64,000 nucleotides of DNA from Scytalidium lignicola (taxonomy: Eukaryota > Ascomycota > Leotiomycetes). A model generated the notes under the pieces. The model made no database searches. It saw only the letters and a program-made list of their open reading frames with translations, and was not told the origin of the DNA. Numbering within the stretch: the stretch's first letter is position 1; every line of letters starts with the position of its first letter. A program made the translations under genes and the position numbers. The DNA lies in contig NCSJ02000053.1 in assembly GCA_002812745.2 (NCBI GenBank), positions 62,001-126,000 of the forward strand. Direction: 5' to 3'. Below are positions 1 through 11,079 of this stretch, piece after piece.

Positions 1-44
1 TCTCCTGGATCATGCGTCTGGACCTGCAATGCAAGTTAACTTCT

Positions 45-674
45 CCATCGCCACCCTTACGCCTTGATTATATACAACCGATAGGCGAGAATACAATCGC
101 CAATGACCCTGTAAGACTCCACGTTCTCTCCGCGTCCTACTCCTTCTACTTAGGCTTCCAGAGTGACATGCTCATTAACACAGCCCACTCCGCTCAAGCT
201 ACCCTGCATCTCCGCTATGTGCCAATTCGAGTACTTCAGCCCCTTGACAATTTTAAGCCCAGTGACTATGTACACTAGGCCACTATTCAAAACTCCGTCG
301 AGCTCTTTATCCTTCTGGCGAAGCGCCTTTGTGTCACTTGCCATCAGGTTCGTTACCAAATACCAAGACTCGATTTTGTCGTAGTCATATACTGTCCGCA
401 TGTTACGGTTCCCCTTCGCTTCGGCTCGGCCGCTGAAAACTTCGTAGAGTTTTACAGAAAAGCTCATATTAACTGATACATGGCTTTTACACTCTCTATT
501 TCCCTCGCCGCGCGCGCCTTCTATGATGTTTAGAAGAGGATCGAGGAATGTGATTAGATCCTGGGAAAGAAACATGTCTGTAATGATATTTCCAATCTTT
601 ATCAGTCCTCCCTGAACAAATTCAAAATCAAGCACTTGAAGATAAAACTTCCTGTCTTCCTGCGCGGATGGCAT
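45..674 (-). pseudogene. gasdermin-like pore-forming protein candidate, probably truncated by a stop
   Basis: An open frame runs from ATG at 674 (residues MPSAQEDRKF) to a TAA at 150-152, 174 aa; an upstream ATG at 743 only adds a hydrophobic leader that looks like translated 5' UTR. No signal peptide. Visible patterns are an N-terminal VLDFEFVQGGLIKIGNI strand region, a middle KIESWYLVTN strand and a C-terminal VYIVTGLKIVKG strand, the arrangement I associate with fungal gasdermin-like proteins (RCD-1/HET-Q1 type). After the TAA the same frame continues with family-like sequence (GDCILAYRLYIIK) to about 45, with one more stop, so the natural end is probably downstream and the gene is likely broken. 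Fungal gasdermins are activated by a neighbouring subtilisin-like protease, and a decayed subtilisin gene lies just upstream on the same strand. The assignment is from recalled family pattern plus context, not a search; a plain hypothetical protein remains possible. Confidence 0.5.
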
Positions 675-1154
675 GGTGATTAAATTTTGTAGCAGAAGGA
701 TAAAGTATAATGTGTAAATAGTGTTAACGCAACCGAAATGCATATGGAAAAAGGCTTATCAGCTAACTTAGTATGTCAGGCATGCTGTTCTTATGTAAGA
801 GAACTATGAAAGCACAAGGCTAAGGCTGAGGCTAAAACCAGGTTTGCACTGATCAAGGTCTAAATCAATCTCCAACTCTTAAAGCTTCCAAAATTCACTC
901 TACGGAGAGTAATCTAGATGGACATATCATACTGCATAGCCATCTGATTCGCAGCAATTGCCCAAATGTTTCATCAACAATGCAAGTGGGTTTCTGCTAA
1001 GCTCCTAAAGGTATATGCCTTACCATTTCGTTTTGCTGAATAATCCCATTATTGTCATGATGTTGCTTACTATTGTATAATTGATTGGATTTGTAAAAAT
1101 AATAAAGTTATACAATATATATGATTAATGTCCTAGAAATTATATACAATTATT
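675..1154. other. intergenic, gasdermin-like gene promoter side
   Basis: No open frame of note. Composition becomes AT-richer toward 1100, as expected for the 3' flank of the protease relic and the 5' flank of the gasdermin-like gene, which point the same way. Confidence 0.4.
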
Positions 1155-3859
1155 AAGCAGCCCTATTTAGACAAGACTCAAGGTCTCTTTGCCAATGTTC
1201 TCCATATAGCATTTCCAAGGTAATAAAGTGTTTCCGTGCTTCAAGTTCTGTGGAAATACCATTGTAGAGTAGTCTTTCGAACTCATCATAAGTCTTTAAG
1301 CAATCCCAAAATCAATCTTTGTCATGAATGTTAATATAACCAATGACAATAACAGCAAGTCCAGCAGTAACAGCTATTGTTACTGAAGTCCTTGTCCTCT
1401 TGGTCTCTTCTTAACTTCTTTCTTTCGTGAGTATGCTCAACCTCAGCGTTCTAATCACTGCACTGCCAGTTTCAGGCAAGGGAAGGTTAAAGTTAGCATG
1501 TTTACCAAGTGTGTTCATTGCCCAGATAAAGAAAACCTATGAATACTTTGCTAGGAAAAGCTCATGTCGACTACCTTCATAGTTTGAGGTTGTAGTAAAA
1601 AACAATACCTTTTAATCTTGGTTCTTGAGAACATCGAAGATTGCGTTGCTTACAACAAAACATTCCCCAAAGAATATTTCTCGCTTCTAGCCGAAAGACA
1701 AGGAGATAATGTCCGCTTTTTGGACTTCGGCAGCCTAATGAATTGCTTATGGCCCTAGGTTTTAGCCTTACCAATTGAAACAATTACAAAGTTAGGATTT
1801 TCTACCTTCGCAAGATTGTTACTTGTCATTGAAGAGTCTTCATACAAATGTTTACTGTTGCCCGTTATACACACAATGCAGACATCGGCAAAAGGCATAA
1901 TACACATGACTATGTATAACATAGAAGTTCCGTGGCCAAAATCATCTTGAGGCTGATCCTTACTTTCCCAAAAGTCTTTTCAATTTTGGGAAATTTGCCT
2001 ACTCTCGTCATGTTGACTTAGTCACACCTTAAATGCATTGCTGAGCTAATGTACTTTACTATCATACCCTGTATCAATGATCACAACTTTTAGCCTTCTC
2101 TTTCCTTTGTCATTTTTCAGAGTCTGAAAGATGTAGTACTACAAGGACGAGCATTCGATGTTATTTATCCATGTTTTTAATTCCTCACTAAGAAATTCAT
2201 TAACCCAAATGCCAAGACTCAGTTCAAAAACGTATCTTGGAGGTTCTATAATCTCATCCACATCTGTGCTAGCTCATGAGTTTGTTTGGAGACCTGCTAC
2301 TTCCGTCTCTGAGGCATCATCCGTATCCTGGCCCTGCATACTTTGGAGAAGGTTATATAAAGGACGGACAACATTATCTCCCAACATCATATATCTCTCT
2401 GCAAGACTGAGGCAGATATCTTTACACAGCTGAGGCAGACAATAAGCGACGATACTCTGATATTTCTGCCTTTGCTCGTCAGCAAAATCAATAACAGGCC
2501 AGAGGCTATGCTTGAGCTTGGTCTCCCCAGCACAGAAGCAATAAATTTCGTCCATTTTAGCAAGAGATGCAAGAGGCAAACCTGTTTTTGTACATAGTAG
2601 AACTAAAAGCAAGCACAAATTAAGGATATATAGGTAACGGTGCATACACTTCGCTCCACTTGAAGGGTCTCGCGACTTGTACTCAGAGAAGGAAGCCTTA
2701 TCTGGCGTGATTATATCAATTATCAAGAATAGCATTTGCACTACAAGGTTTAGTGTTGCGATTGCACGGGTATCATTGCACTAGGGCAGGAGATGCACTG
2801 TTTCAAAATTCCATGCTGCTTGCATCCAATCTGACTTATAGTATTGCCAGAATGATTTGGATAACGTAAAGGCTAGATATATCTTACTTCTTGCTGAGAG
2901 AAGATTCTCCTTGAGTGCTATCGACAGTGGAATCAGCATGTAGTTTTCAGGACAGTCATCAACAAATATAAGGTTGAGTTTAAATAGTCTGTGACTAAGT
3001 ATGCTGCCTTCAATGTATATGGGGATACAGTGGTAAGGCATATGCAAGTTAACAACCCGGCAAAAATCATTCAGTAACTTGTATGTTAGGTTAGGTATAC
3101 TATCATTGGTGTCGTTTTCAAAGCGAATCTGATTGATGACCTTATGAGAAGTTATGAGCTTATTAACTCAATTGTCAATGTGCAAACTATTATACCTCAG
3201 TATCTGAAACTGTATGTATTTCCATTGATAGTTTTCGTCAATTGCAATGACCAAGTCAAAAAAGCAGTAGCTTTTGTCGTCAAATACCTCCTACTTCCTA
3301 TCTAATCACAACCTGCAAACATACTTATTGAGTATATAGAATTACCCTCCTTAGCACTGGCAATCACAAGATAAAACTGTGCTTTTGTAGAAGATAGTAT
3401 AAAGGGCCAGGGTCATTGAGGCTGAATACTATTCTAGTTTGCTTTCTTCTGCCAAGCTAGCATTTTGAACTGATATTAAAATGTTGATTTCAGCATCTTC
3501 GTGTATAAGAGTTTCTTTGACTTTGCTAATTGTTACCTAATCTAGTAGGTTGTAAATGACCTGAAGTATAATGTTAACTCTTCTAGCCTATAAGTTAATA
3601 CCTAGTACAACCAAACAAGACATCACACACAAACGTTCTTAAGGAAATCAACATCCTTCAGTTGAGCATTTACTTTAGAGAAAATATTAAGACTATACTA
3701 TTAGACACTTTTGCGTACAACTTTCAAAGCCTGGCAAAGGTAATTCTGCAAGAGGCTGTGATGGACAGCATCAGCAGCTACGTTACTATTGGCCTCTGAG
3801 GACTTTTCAACGGAAATCCAAGAATCTTCATCATCATCAGAATCCATGAAAGACACCAT
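1155..3859 (-). pseudogene. DUF7580-like domain + subtilisin (S8) serine protease, RIP-degraded
   Basis: Reading the minus strand across stops and frame changes gives one long fungal protein. It starts at ATG 3859 or 3847 (MDSDDDEDSW). Next comes a DUF7580-like region: PLSIALKENLL and FWQYYKSDWMQ near 2800-2930, then RYLYILNLCLLLVLL near 2600, and ICLSLAERY and VVRPLYNLLQSMQ near 2320-2420. The peptidase S8 part keeps its landmarks: the Asp site VVIIDTGYD near 2080, the His site DDFGHGTSM near 1945, ADIISLSFG near 1710 and a Ser-site relic TRTSVTIAVTAG near 1370, followed by a helical tail to about 1155. Family knowledge: such proteases occur in fungal allorecognition loci, and HET-Q2 of Podospora cleaves the gasdermin HET-Q1. 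Many TAA/TAG stops fit RIP. It has the same strand as the gasdermin-like gene 480 bp downstream. The protease identity is strong; DUF7580 is from memory of the motif. Confidence 0.72.
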
Positions 3860-4329
3860 ATAAGGGTTAAAATCGCTCACGTGAAATCAGAAGCTAATCA
3901 GAGGTTAACAGTAAGCGGGCATACAAGCGAGGTGTTACTTCACCTGTTACGCAGCACGAACAAGTCCTGTAACCACACCAAGGAAGTTGCATGGAATATG
4001 TACGAGCTTTTCCACTATCCCCCGCCGATAACCTTCCTGCTTATGGCCAATATCACCAACCAGGCTCGCTCACAACCTGCATTCGGATTCTTCACTTACC
4101 ATCTTTATGAAGACTTGTCAGACTAATTTTCACAATATCGTGACTATACACTTGATCACCTAGGAATACTGTCTTAGGCTTCAAGAGTGTATAATTTATG
4201 AAGCTGGAAAAGGCAGAAATCAAGTCCAAGTGTAGATACCTCAATATCATGTGGACAATGGCCTAAAGAGAAAAACTCTTCTTGAAGACAGTGTAGATGA
4301 ATTTAAGCAGACTAACAAGCCTCAGGGTA
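3860..4329. promoter_or_regulatory. intergenic between divergent protease and NLR genes
   Basis: About 470 bp separate the minus-strand protease start from the first recognisable NLR coding sequence on the plus strand, so it may have carried both promoters. An 81-codon plus-strand frame (3881-4126) has no recognisable family and I treat it as chance or leader sequence. No specific operator motif was identified. Confidence 0.35.
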
Positions 4330-7300
4330 AGCTAAGCTTTTTGTCTTTTAGATGCTTGGAATCCTGTTATGTTGGATGTAGATATGAATATTCACTTGCG
4401 GCTTTTCCCAGTTTTACAAGAGAGTATCAACGTCTTAAATTTTGCAAAGCCTCATTAGGCTGAAAATCGTCTGAGTGACTTCAATCTATAAGACGCTGGA
4501 GTTGGAGCAAGTGCAAGAGAGCCAAACTCTCTTGATTATCACTTGCGTAATAATGTTTTGACAAGGAAGGTTGTCATCAGCTCATTGAGTACACTAGCCG
4601 CCTGGGTAACATTATGTCGAGATCTTGCAGACAGGTCTAAAGCGTATGTTATAGTTGCAAGCCAACAACTTAGCACCAATAAAGCCTTTTCATAAGCCGA
4701 AAGTGAAGACAAAGAAGATAATCAAGACATTAGTTTGGAAGAAGTAAGGCTTAACGTTGAACAATTGCTGAGAGTTCTTGTAAATCTAGGCGTTGCTATC
4801 CAGCAAGCTAACGTTGCCTTGCGTCTGAGCAACGCTGATCACTTGTTTAACAAGCACAAAGACAGGTACTCATCGCTGATTGAGCATTTGACATTCCTCC
4901 TTCAACTCTTTAATATTCCTCATGAAACGGTTCTTCTGGATGATCGTGGCACTACAGAAGAAAGGATTCTTGTGCCAACTATCACACAAGGAGCGGTGGA
5001 GCAACAGAATCCGTTGTAATTCAAGCACCAAGCCCTCATCAATGCAAATGTTAAGCGTTTACATCAATTCGAATTTGCAAAGGAACACCAGGATAAATTG
5101 AAGGTGTCCATTAGTCAGCAAGATTCCTCTCCAGATATACCTTCCCAGGGGGATTTATCTTGCCCTCAATCAACACCAGCTCCAACTAGCAAGATCTAAT
5201 ATCCTACTAGGCTATCTAAGATATCTTCAACTGAAGAAGTTGAAAAGCCTCCACCGCCTAGTTCACAACATTCAATAACTACTACAAATCAATTATCGGA
5301 GTTTGCAACTGACGTTTTGCTAGAGACGACTGTTGAAAAGATTCATGCTGTTGTACCCCCGACAATGATTGCTCTCAAAGTTGACTACCCAAGGGCTCCG
5401 AAACCATCCAACGATACCACAGGACTTGTATGCCCATATTGTAGTTTAACCCTTCTAAGCGAGATGACATAGGCAGCTCAGTGGAGGTCAGTTCATAAGG
5501 CCTTAATACACTGTGTTCTATATGTTAAGTTTGCAAGAAACATGTTTCAGAGGATCTGCAACCCTACACATGTTACCTTCTAGACTGCCTACAGGACAAC
5601 TGCTTCTTCAATACCTTCAAAGCGTGGAAAACACATGTCTTCTCAGAGCACTAAGTTTTTCAGGGATGGACATGTTTCTTCTGCTAAGAGTCTTGCAATT
5701 TTACCGAAGAAGGCGCTTTTATTGAACATATCAATGCGTTTCATCGAGATGCTGTTGCTGAAGAGTACTCGGGCAATCTCTCAACGGCATGCCAGATATA
5801 CGATGAGCCCACTCTGGACAGATGCCCCGTTTGCTCGATGCATGAGGGCGGGTAGAAGATGAAAAAGACCAAAGATATGCAATTCGAACAAGGAACCGAC
5901 TTGTTCTTAGACTATATCGGAAAATGCATGCATGACTTCGCCTTACAAGCGTTGCTTTTGCCAGAATCTGGCGATTCAGCTGGAGTAACTAGTACAGTCC
6001 TTACAAGCGTTTCAAATCTCGATAGTCAGTCAGATCTTTCTGGCTCATTAACCATCTCGATTAGTGGTAAGGACCGTTAAGACCTTATGAAAGCCAATTT
6101 ACTAGAAACTTTTCAGCAGTCCCAGGATGAGAATATGAAGGCTTAGCTTAGATCGATGACCTTGCCGCCTTACGGTTTCCTTCCACAGAATGACGAAAAT
6201 CCAGACCAAGCTAACCCTATGGGCTTGGATAATAATCAAAGATTGTTGACCTCATATAAGGACCATGAGCGTGATTTAGAAAACTTCCTAATCGGTCGAA
6301 AAAGACCGCCATGAAATAGTGACGATAAATAAGGGTTTCTTAGAGTACGAGCATCCATCCACATTTGCTAATATTAATTATGGAAACATTTCCTACCATC
6401 TTCCCTATGGTAAGCTTATGAGACGTCCAAGCGCGTGGACACTAACAAGAGCCTTGCTTAGAGCGACCAAAAACTCCACCGAACCCAACATCTACCGTCC
6501 TGTTCCATTGTGATCCCGACTTTATTGATCATGAAGAGATACTTGATTGCATTCATCAAAGATATGCTAGCCTAGGATCTTGGACTACTCTTGTCGGCCT
6601 TGGTGGCGTTGGGTAAGTGTGAAGATGTCCTCTATTTCCGGCTGCTAACAACCAAGAAGGAAGTCGTAACTAGCCATCGAATATGCTTATTGACTCCACG
6701 AGCAATCACTGGATATATGGGTTTTCTGGATCTATGTTAGCAATGCAGCATGGTTTGAGCAGAGTTATCAGGACATTATAAATGTCATGAGGATTCCTGG
6801 TCGACAGGATCTGAAAGCTAATATATTCCAGCTTGTGTATGATTGGCTATACGACAATAAGAAAGGAAAATGGGTTCTTATACTTGATAACGTAGATAAT
6901 GCTGACTTTCTCGTTAAGAATCGAAGCACAATTCAACAAGAGTACACGAATAGTGCAAACGGTCCAGATAGCAAGAACTTACAACTACTTCTGTCATACT
7001 TTCCACAGTACTCAAATGGATTGATTCTCATAACAACACAGAGCAAAGATATAACATTAAAGCTAGTCGAACTGCATAACATAATCATACTCAAACCAAT
7101 AAGTAAAGGAGATGCACTAACACTTTTTAAGAACAAGCTGAGAAAACATGACAATGATAATCACAATGACGGTAACGGTGATGATAACGACAACGTTGCC
7201 AAGCTCGCCACAGCACTCGAGTTTATGCCGCTTGCTATCGTCTAAGCAACCGCATACATCTCACAAAGAAAGCCACACTATTCCGTGCAAAAGTATCTCC

Positions 7301-8835
7301 AGGATTTTCGGAAGAGTAATCATAAGAAAACAACACTCCTGAACTACGAAGGCAAACAACTTCATCAAGATTAAGAAGCGAAGAACTCCATCATTACATA
7401 GCAGATATCATTTGACTATATCCATGAGATCAAAACATCAACTGCTGATTTATTGTTGTTTATAAGCTTTTTTGACCAGCAAGGAATCCTCAAGACTTTA
7501 CTTCATAGTCAAAGTAATCAGAAAAGTTTACAACAGAACCAAAAAGGAATTAATGATGATAATTCTGTTGATAACAATAATGATCAAAGTAAAAACAGTA
7601 AAGATGATATATCACAGTCTGGTATAAGTAATAAGAGTGATGATTTTGAAGACAATATCTTAGTATTACGAAATTTCTCATTCATCTCCGTCAATACAAA
7701 TAACACAACCTTTGAAATGCATACTCTTGTATAATTAACAATGAAGACATAGCTTAAAGCTAATGGCCAACTAGAGAAATAGCAAGGGCAATTTATCCAA
7801 AGTCTCTACGCAGAATTTCCAAAAGGCAAATACAAGAATTAGGCAAAGTGCTAGATGCTCTTCCCACACACGAAATTAGTAGCAGAACAAGAGCCTGAAT
7901 CCAAAGATGTCTTAGAAGACTAAACTTCTCTACAATACAAAGTAATATAGTATATGTGAACAAAAGGAAGTTTAACTAATAAGGTGAAACTGGCTGTGCA
8001 ATCAATGAAATTACAAAGAAAGCTATTTAGCCAAGAGGATAAAAATACTCTAAATAGTATATAAATAGTAAGTTTAGTATACTAAGATCAAGGGCGATGG
8101 AGTAAAGCAGAACAATTGTTTGTACAAGTGATGGAGACAAGTTTGAGAGTGCTAGGAGAAGAGCATCCCTCTACATTAACCAACATGACCAACTTAATGT
8201 CAACATACAAGAATCAAGGACGATAGAATAAAGCGGAACAGCTAGAGGTACAAGTGATAGAAACGAGTTCAAGAGTGCTAGGACAAGAGTATCCCTCTAC
8301 ACTGACCAGCATAGCCAATTTGGTGTCGACATACAAGAATCAAGGACGATAGAGTAAAGCAGAGTAACTGTTTGTACAACTGATGAAGACAAGAAAGAGA
8401 GTACTAGGAGAAGAGCATCCTTCCACACTGATTAGTATAACCAACTTGGCGTCGACATTTTGCAATCAAGGACGATGGAATGAAGCCAAACAGTTAGAGG
8501 TGCAAGTGATGGAGACAAGTTCGAGAGTGTTGGGAGAAGAGCATCCTGACATGTTAAAGAGCATGGACAACTTGGCAACAACATTTCAGAATCAAGGATG
8601 ATGGAGTAAAGCAGAACAGCTGGAGGTGCAAGTGATGGAAACGAGTTCGAGAGTACTAGGAGAAGAGCATCCCTCCACGCTGACCAGCATAGCCAACTTG
8701 GCATTTACTTGGAAGTCTCAAAGTCGCAATTATGAAGCCTCGAAACTAATGAAAGAATGCCTCCAATTACAACAACAAAAGCTAGATGAGAATCATCCTG
8801 ACACAATTTCCTCGCGAGATACATTAAAGATATGA
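4330..8835 (+). pseudogene. NB-ARC + TPR NLR-type receptor, RIP-degraded
   Basis: Conceptual translation across stops gives a standard fungal STAND protein. The N-terminal part (about 4440-6300) has ENRLSDFNL, LGVAIQQANVALRLSNADHL, a zinc-finger-like LVCPYCSLTL and HDFALQALLLPESGD. The NB-ARC core follows: ILDCIHQRYASLGSW, then Walker A GLGGVGKS split by an intron (donor GTAAGT at 6613, acceptor just before 6663), FWIYVSNAAWFEQSY, and Walker B KWVLILDNVDN near 6870. Next are LILITTQSKD, LEFMPLAIV and a winged-helix-like part ending EMHTLV near 7730, and then TPRs from 8085 to 8835 ending DTISSRDTLKI. Stops fall where repeats or family members have Q, W or R (TAA/TAG/TGA), the RIP pattern. The role in such families is ligand-triggered oligomerisation in non-self recognition; the ligand is unknown. 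The true start is uncertain. Confidence 0.85.
8085..8714 (+). repeat. five near-identical 126-bp TPR units
   Basis: Units begin at 8085, 8211, 8337, 8463 and 8589, exactly 126 bp (42 codons) apart, each reading roughly NQGRWxxAEQLEVQVMETS then RVLGEEHPSTLTSIANL. A sixth, divergent unit starts at 8715. Units 2 and 3 carry TAG where units 1 and 4 have TGG, and unit 5 has TGA where the others have CGA, so the breaks are transitions within otherwise similar copies. Confidence 0.9.
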
Positions 8836-9427
8836 GAGCAAGATGGGAGTTCAGTGTGAAATAAAATACAAAGCATAGTCATTCAGTTAACACAAACAAT
8901 TAAGGAGTAATTTACACTGTAGCTGATATAGTATGTTAATAGAAAATGGATTAAGCTATTATAGTATTTATGTTAAAAGCAATATAAGGAATAATGATTA
9001 GGAAGGAAGAGATGAACATATACATAGCCATTCGGCGATAGGGTAAGTGGAGGATGATGCTACACTCAGGGCACCGATGTCGGACAAGGTCGATATTCAG
9101 CGATAATCTGAGCCGTGTTATTCAGGCAACAACAGAATTTTGTACATTTGTGGGGGGAATTTCGGTTATCTGATGGCTAAAACTCACTAACTTCAATAGT
9201 GATGGTGTAGGCAAAAGTTATGGGACAAAACTAAAATCATTATTTGACAGCGGGAAGCCGATTTTGCATCTTACTGTACTAATAGCTGATCAAGACGATT
9301 AGATTTTCAATCGCTGTTTAAATTCCGTCTCCCCATACTCGGTACTTTCTACCAAGATTTCTGCTACACTCTCCTTTCTAGTAAATTCCTATTCTGGTTG
9401 TTTTCTTATGCCCATACTATAACATTG
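8836..9427. other. intergenic
   Basis: The 3' flanks of the NLR relic and of the convergent small acidic gene. I see no coding sequence or repeat. Confidence 0.4.
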
Positions 9428-10111
9428 CTAAGATGTCTCATCTTCCTCGGATTCAACATCTTCGTCACTACCAGAAAGTCTAGTCCACTGAATCTCAGCG
9501 CCCCCATCTTCAGACTCTTCACTATCCTCCACCACCCACGATAAACAATCATCATAGTCTAGATTGTCTTCACTCTCACTATCTGTAGAACTGCTGAGTT
9601 CTCACTTTCCTGGACCTACCCACAGGTCCATCGTCGAAAGGTTTGGTTTATCCATATTAGTACTTACGAGTTGCAAGCTTAAGATGGTTAGAGTGAATTA
9701 ACAAAACTCATAGGTCAACTTACTTTTGAGGAGCCCTGCTTTAAATGGCAATATCTTGAGATTGATTAAACAATCTCTGTTGAAATTTACATCGTTGATT
9801 GAGAGGCATCCCTTTCTTTCCCATTTCTGCTTCTCGTCACAAAGGTTATTCCACTCGAAGACAACGTCTCCGCCTGTAAGTGTAAATTCAAGGGCTTCTT
9901 TGTCGAGTTGGTTTTGCAATAACTCATTTATGCTGTGCCATGAATAATTGTCTCCTTCCATGATCCCTTGCAGTTCTGAAAGTACCTGCACTTCCGATAA
10001 TACTTCTATTCGTAAGACTTCTCCCCCTAACCAACGAGAAAAGTCGTTAGCAGTATCCCTAGCAACAACATTATAGTATAGCATGTCTTGGGGAAGTCCT
10101 TTCGAAGTCAT
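9428..10111 (-). CDS. conserved-looking hypothetical protein with acidic tail, possibly broken
   Basis: The first part is open from ATG 10111 for 137 codons (to about 9698) and contains ANDFSRWLGG, EVQVLSELQGIME, FTLTGGDVVFEWNNL and FNRDCLINLKILP. A second coding block on the same strand (about 9660-9428) reads MDLWVGPGK, then after a TGA a very acidic tail (SSSTDSESEDNLDYDDCLSW to VESEEDETS) ending at TAG 9428-9430. The blocks are probably exons of one gene: a GTAAGT lies between them, but I could not find a fully in-frame junction, and the TAA after YEFC and the internal TGA could be RIP lesions. I do not recognise the family; no membrane segment or signal peptide is visible. Confidence 0.5.
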
Positions 10112-10225
10112 TGATGCTGTAGCTCTTAGATAATGTATGAAGAGAATTATGAGCCTCAGATCTGGGATTCATTTCCTGGTTCTGCCACTGTTTATGTAGG
10201 TTGTGTATGGAAGAATAAATCAAAG

Positions 10226-10375
10226 TGGGGCTACCTTCAAATTCAGAGGGCCATCAAAATTCAGGTGGCCTTCAAATCTAGGAGGATACTCCAAATCAGG
10301 AGAGTCTCAATCAGGAAGCCCCTTGATCAGGAAGGGCCCTCAAATTCAAGAGGCCTTCAGGTTTAGGGGGGTTCA
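10226..10375. repeat. imperfect ~18-bp tandem repeats
   Basis: About eight degenerate copies of a unit resembling CTTCAAATTCAGGAGGCC run through here. They mark the step from ordinary composition to the AT-rich block. The plus-strand open frames across the repeat are a by-product of it. Confidence 0.6.
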
Positions 10376-11079
10376 TAGCGACCTCTCAGCCCTATTGATT
10401 TGAGAGGGAATATTGAGGAGCTTTATCTCTTTCAATTTTATTCATTTGAGGTAACTAGGCAGAACAAGGTCTGACAGTGGGCACATATTTAGAGAGCGAC
10501 CATCTAAAGAAAAAACAACATATCACTCAAGCTAATCAGCAGGGAGATCATTCAAGAGAACATCAAAGGTCATCTAGTAAGTAAGTAGATCATTCAAGGG
10601 CTTGAGTGTGGTAGTATTACTTTGTTATTATCGACCGAATCACAAGCAGAGGACTATTAACTGAGAACTCCAGAATATTTCCTGCTTCGCTGGCGTTTTA
10701 TTTCATTGAGTACGACAGTACATATTTATACTGGATCTTGTATGAATTTAGTATAGACAAAACTGCTAGAGAACTTGGATATCTTTGAAGTTGAACAACT
10801 ATTCCTTTGGTCATCTATTTGAATCTATATTGATAGTAGAAATAAGTATCATTTGCGCCCCTCGATCGTAAATCACTACATTAATTACGCAATGTAACGA
10901 GAAGTTTGAAACATCGCCTTGTTTAAGTCATGAGGCTTAAAACACAAGGAACTTTCAAAATAGTTTGGGGCTTGACTATATGTAAAATCATAACAGCGGA
11001 TTACAGTGGGATATAGTTTGCTTCTCATCATCTATGTTGCTTAAAACTGACGTTATTTTAAAATCAGGTTATCCTTCAA

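Noticed and set aside
12..384. Plus-strand open frames over the gasdermin-like gene
   Set aside because: Antisense shadows of the minus-strand gene; no domain pattern.
1577..1783. 68-codon minus-strand frame
   Set aside because: Out of frame with the protease relic; the protease reading (ADIISLSFG) in the neighbouring frame explains the sequence.
3881..4126. 81-codon plus-strand frame
   Set aside because: No family resemblance and it lies in the divergent promoter interval.
10133..10403. Two overlapping frames
   Set aside because: Both are translations of the 18-bp tandem repeat.
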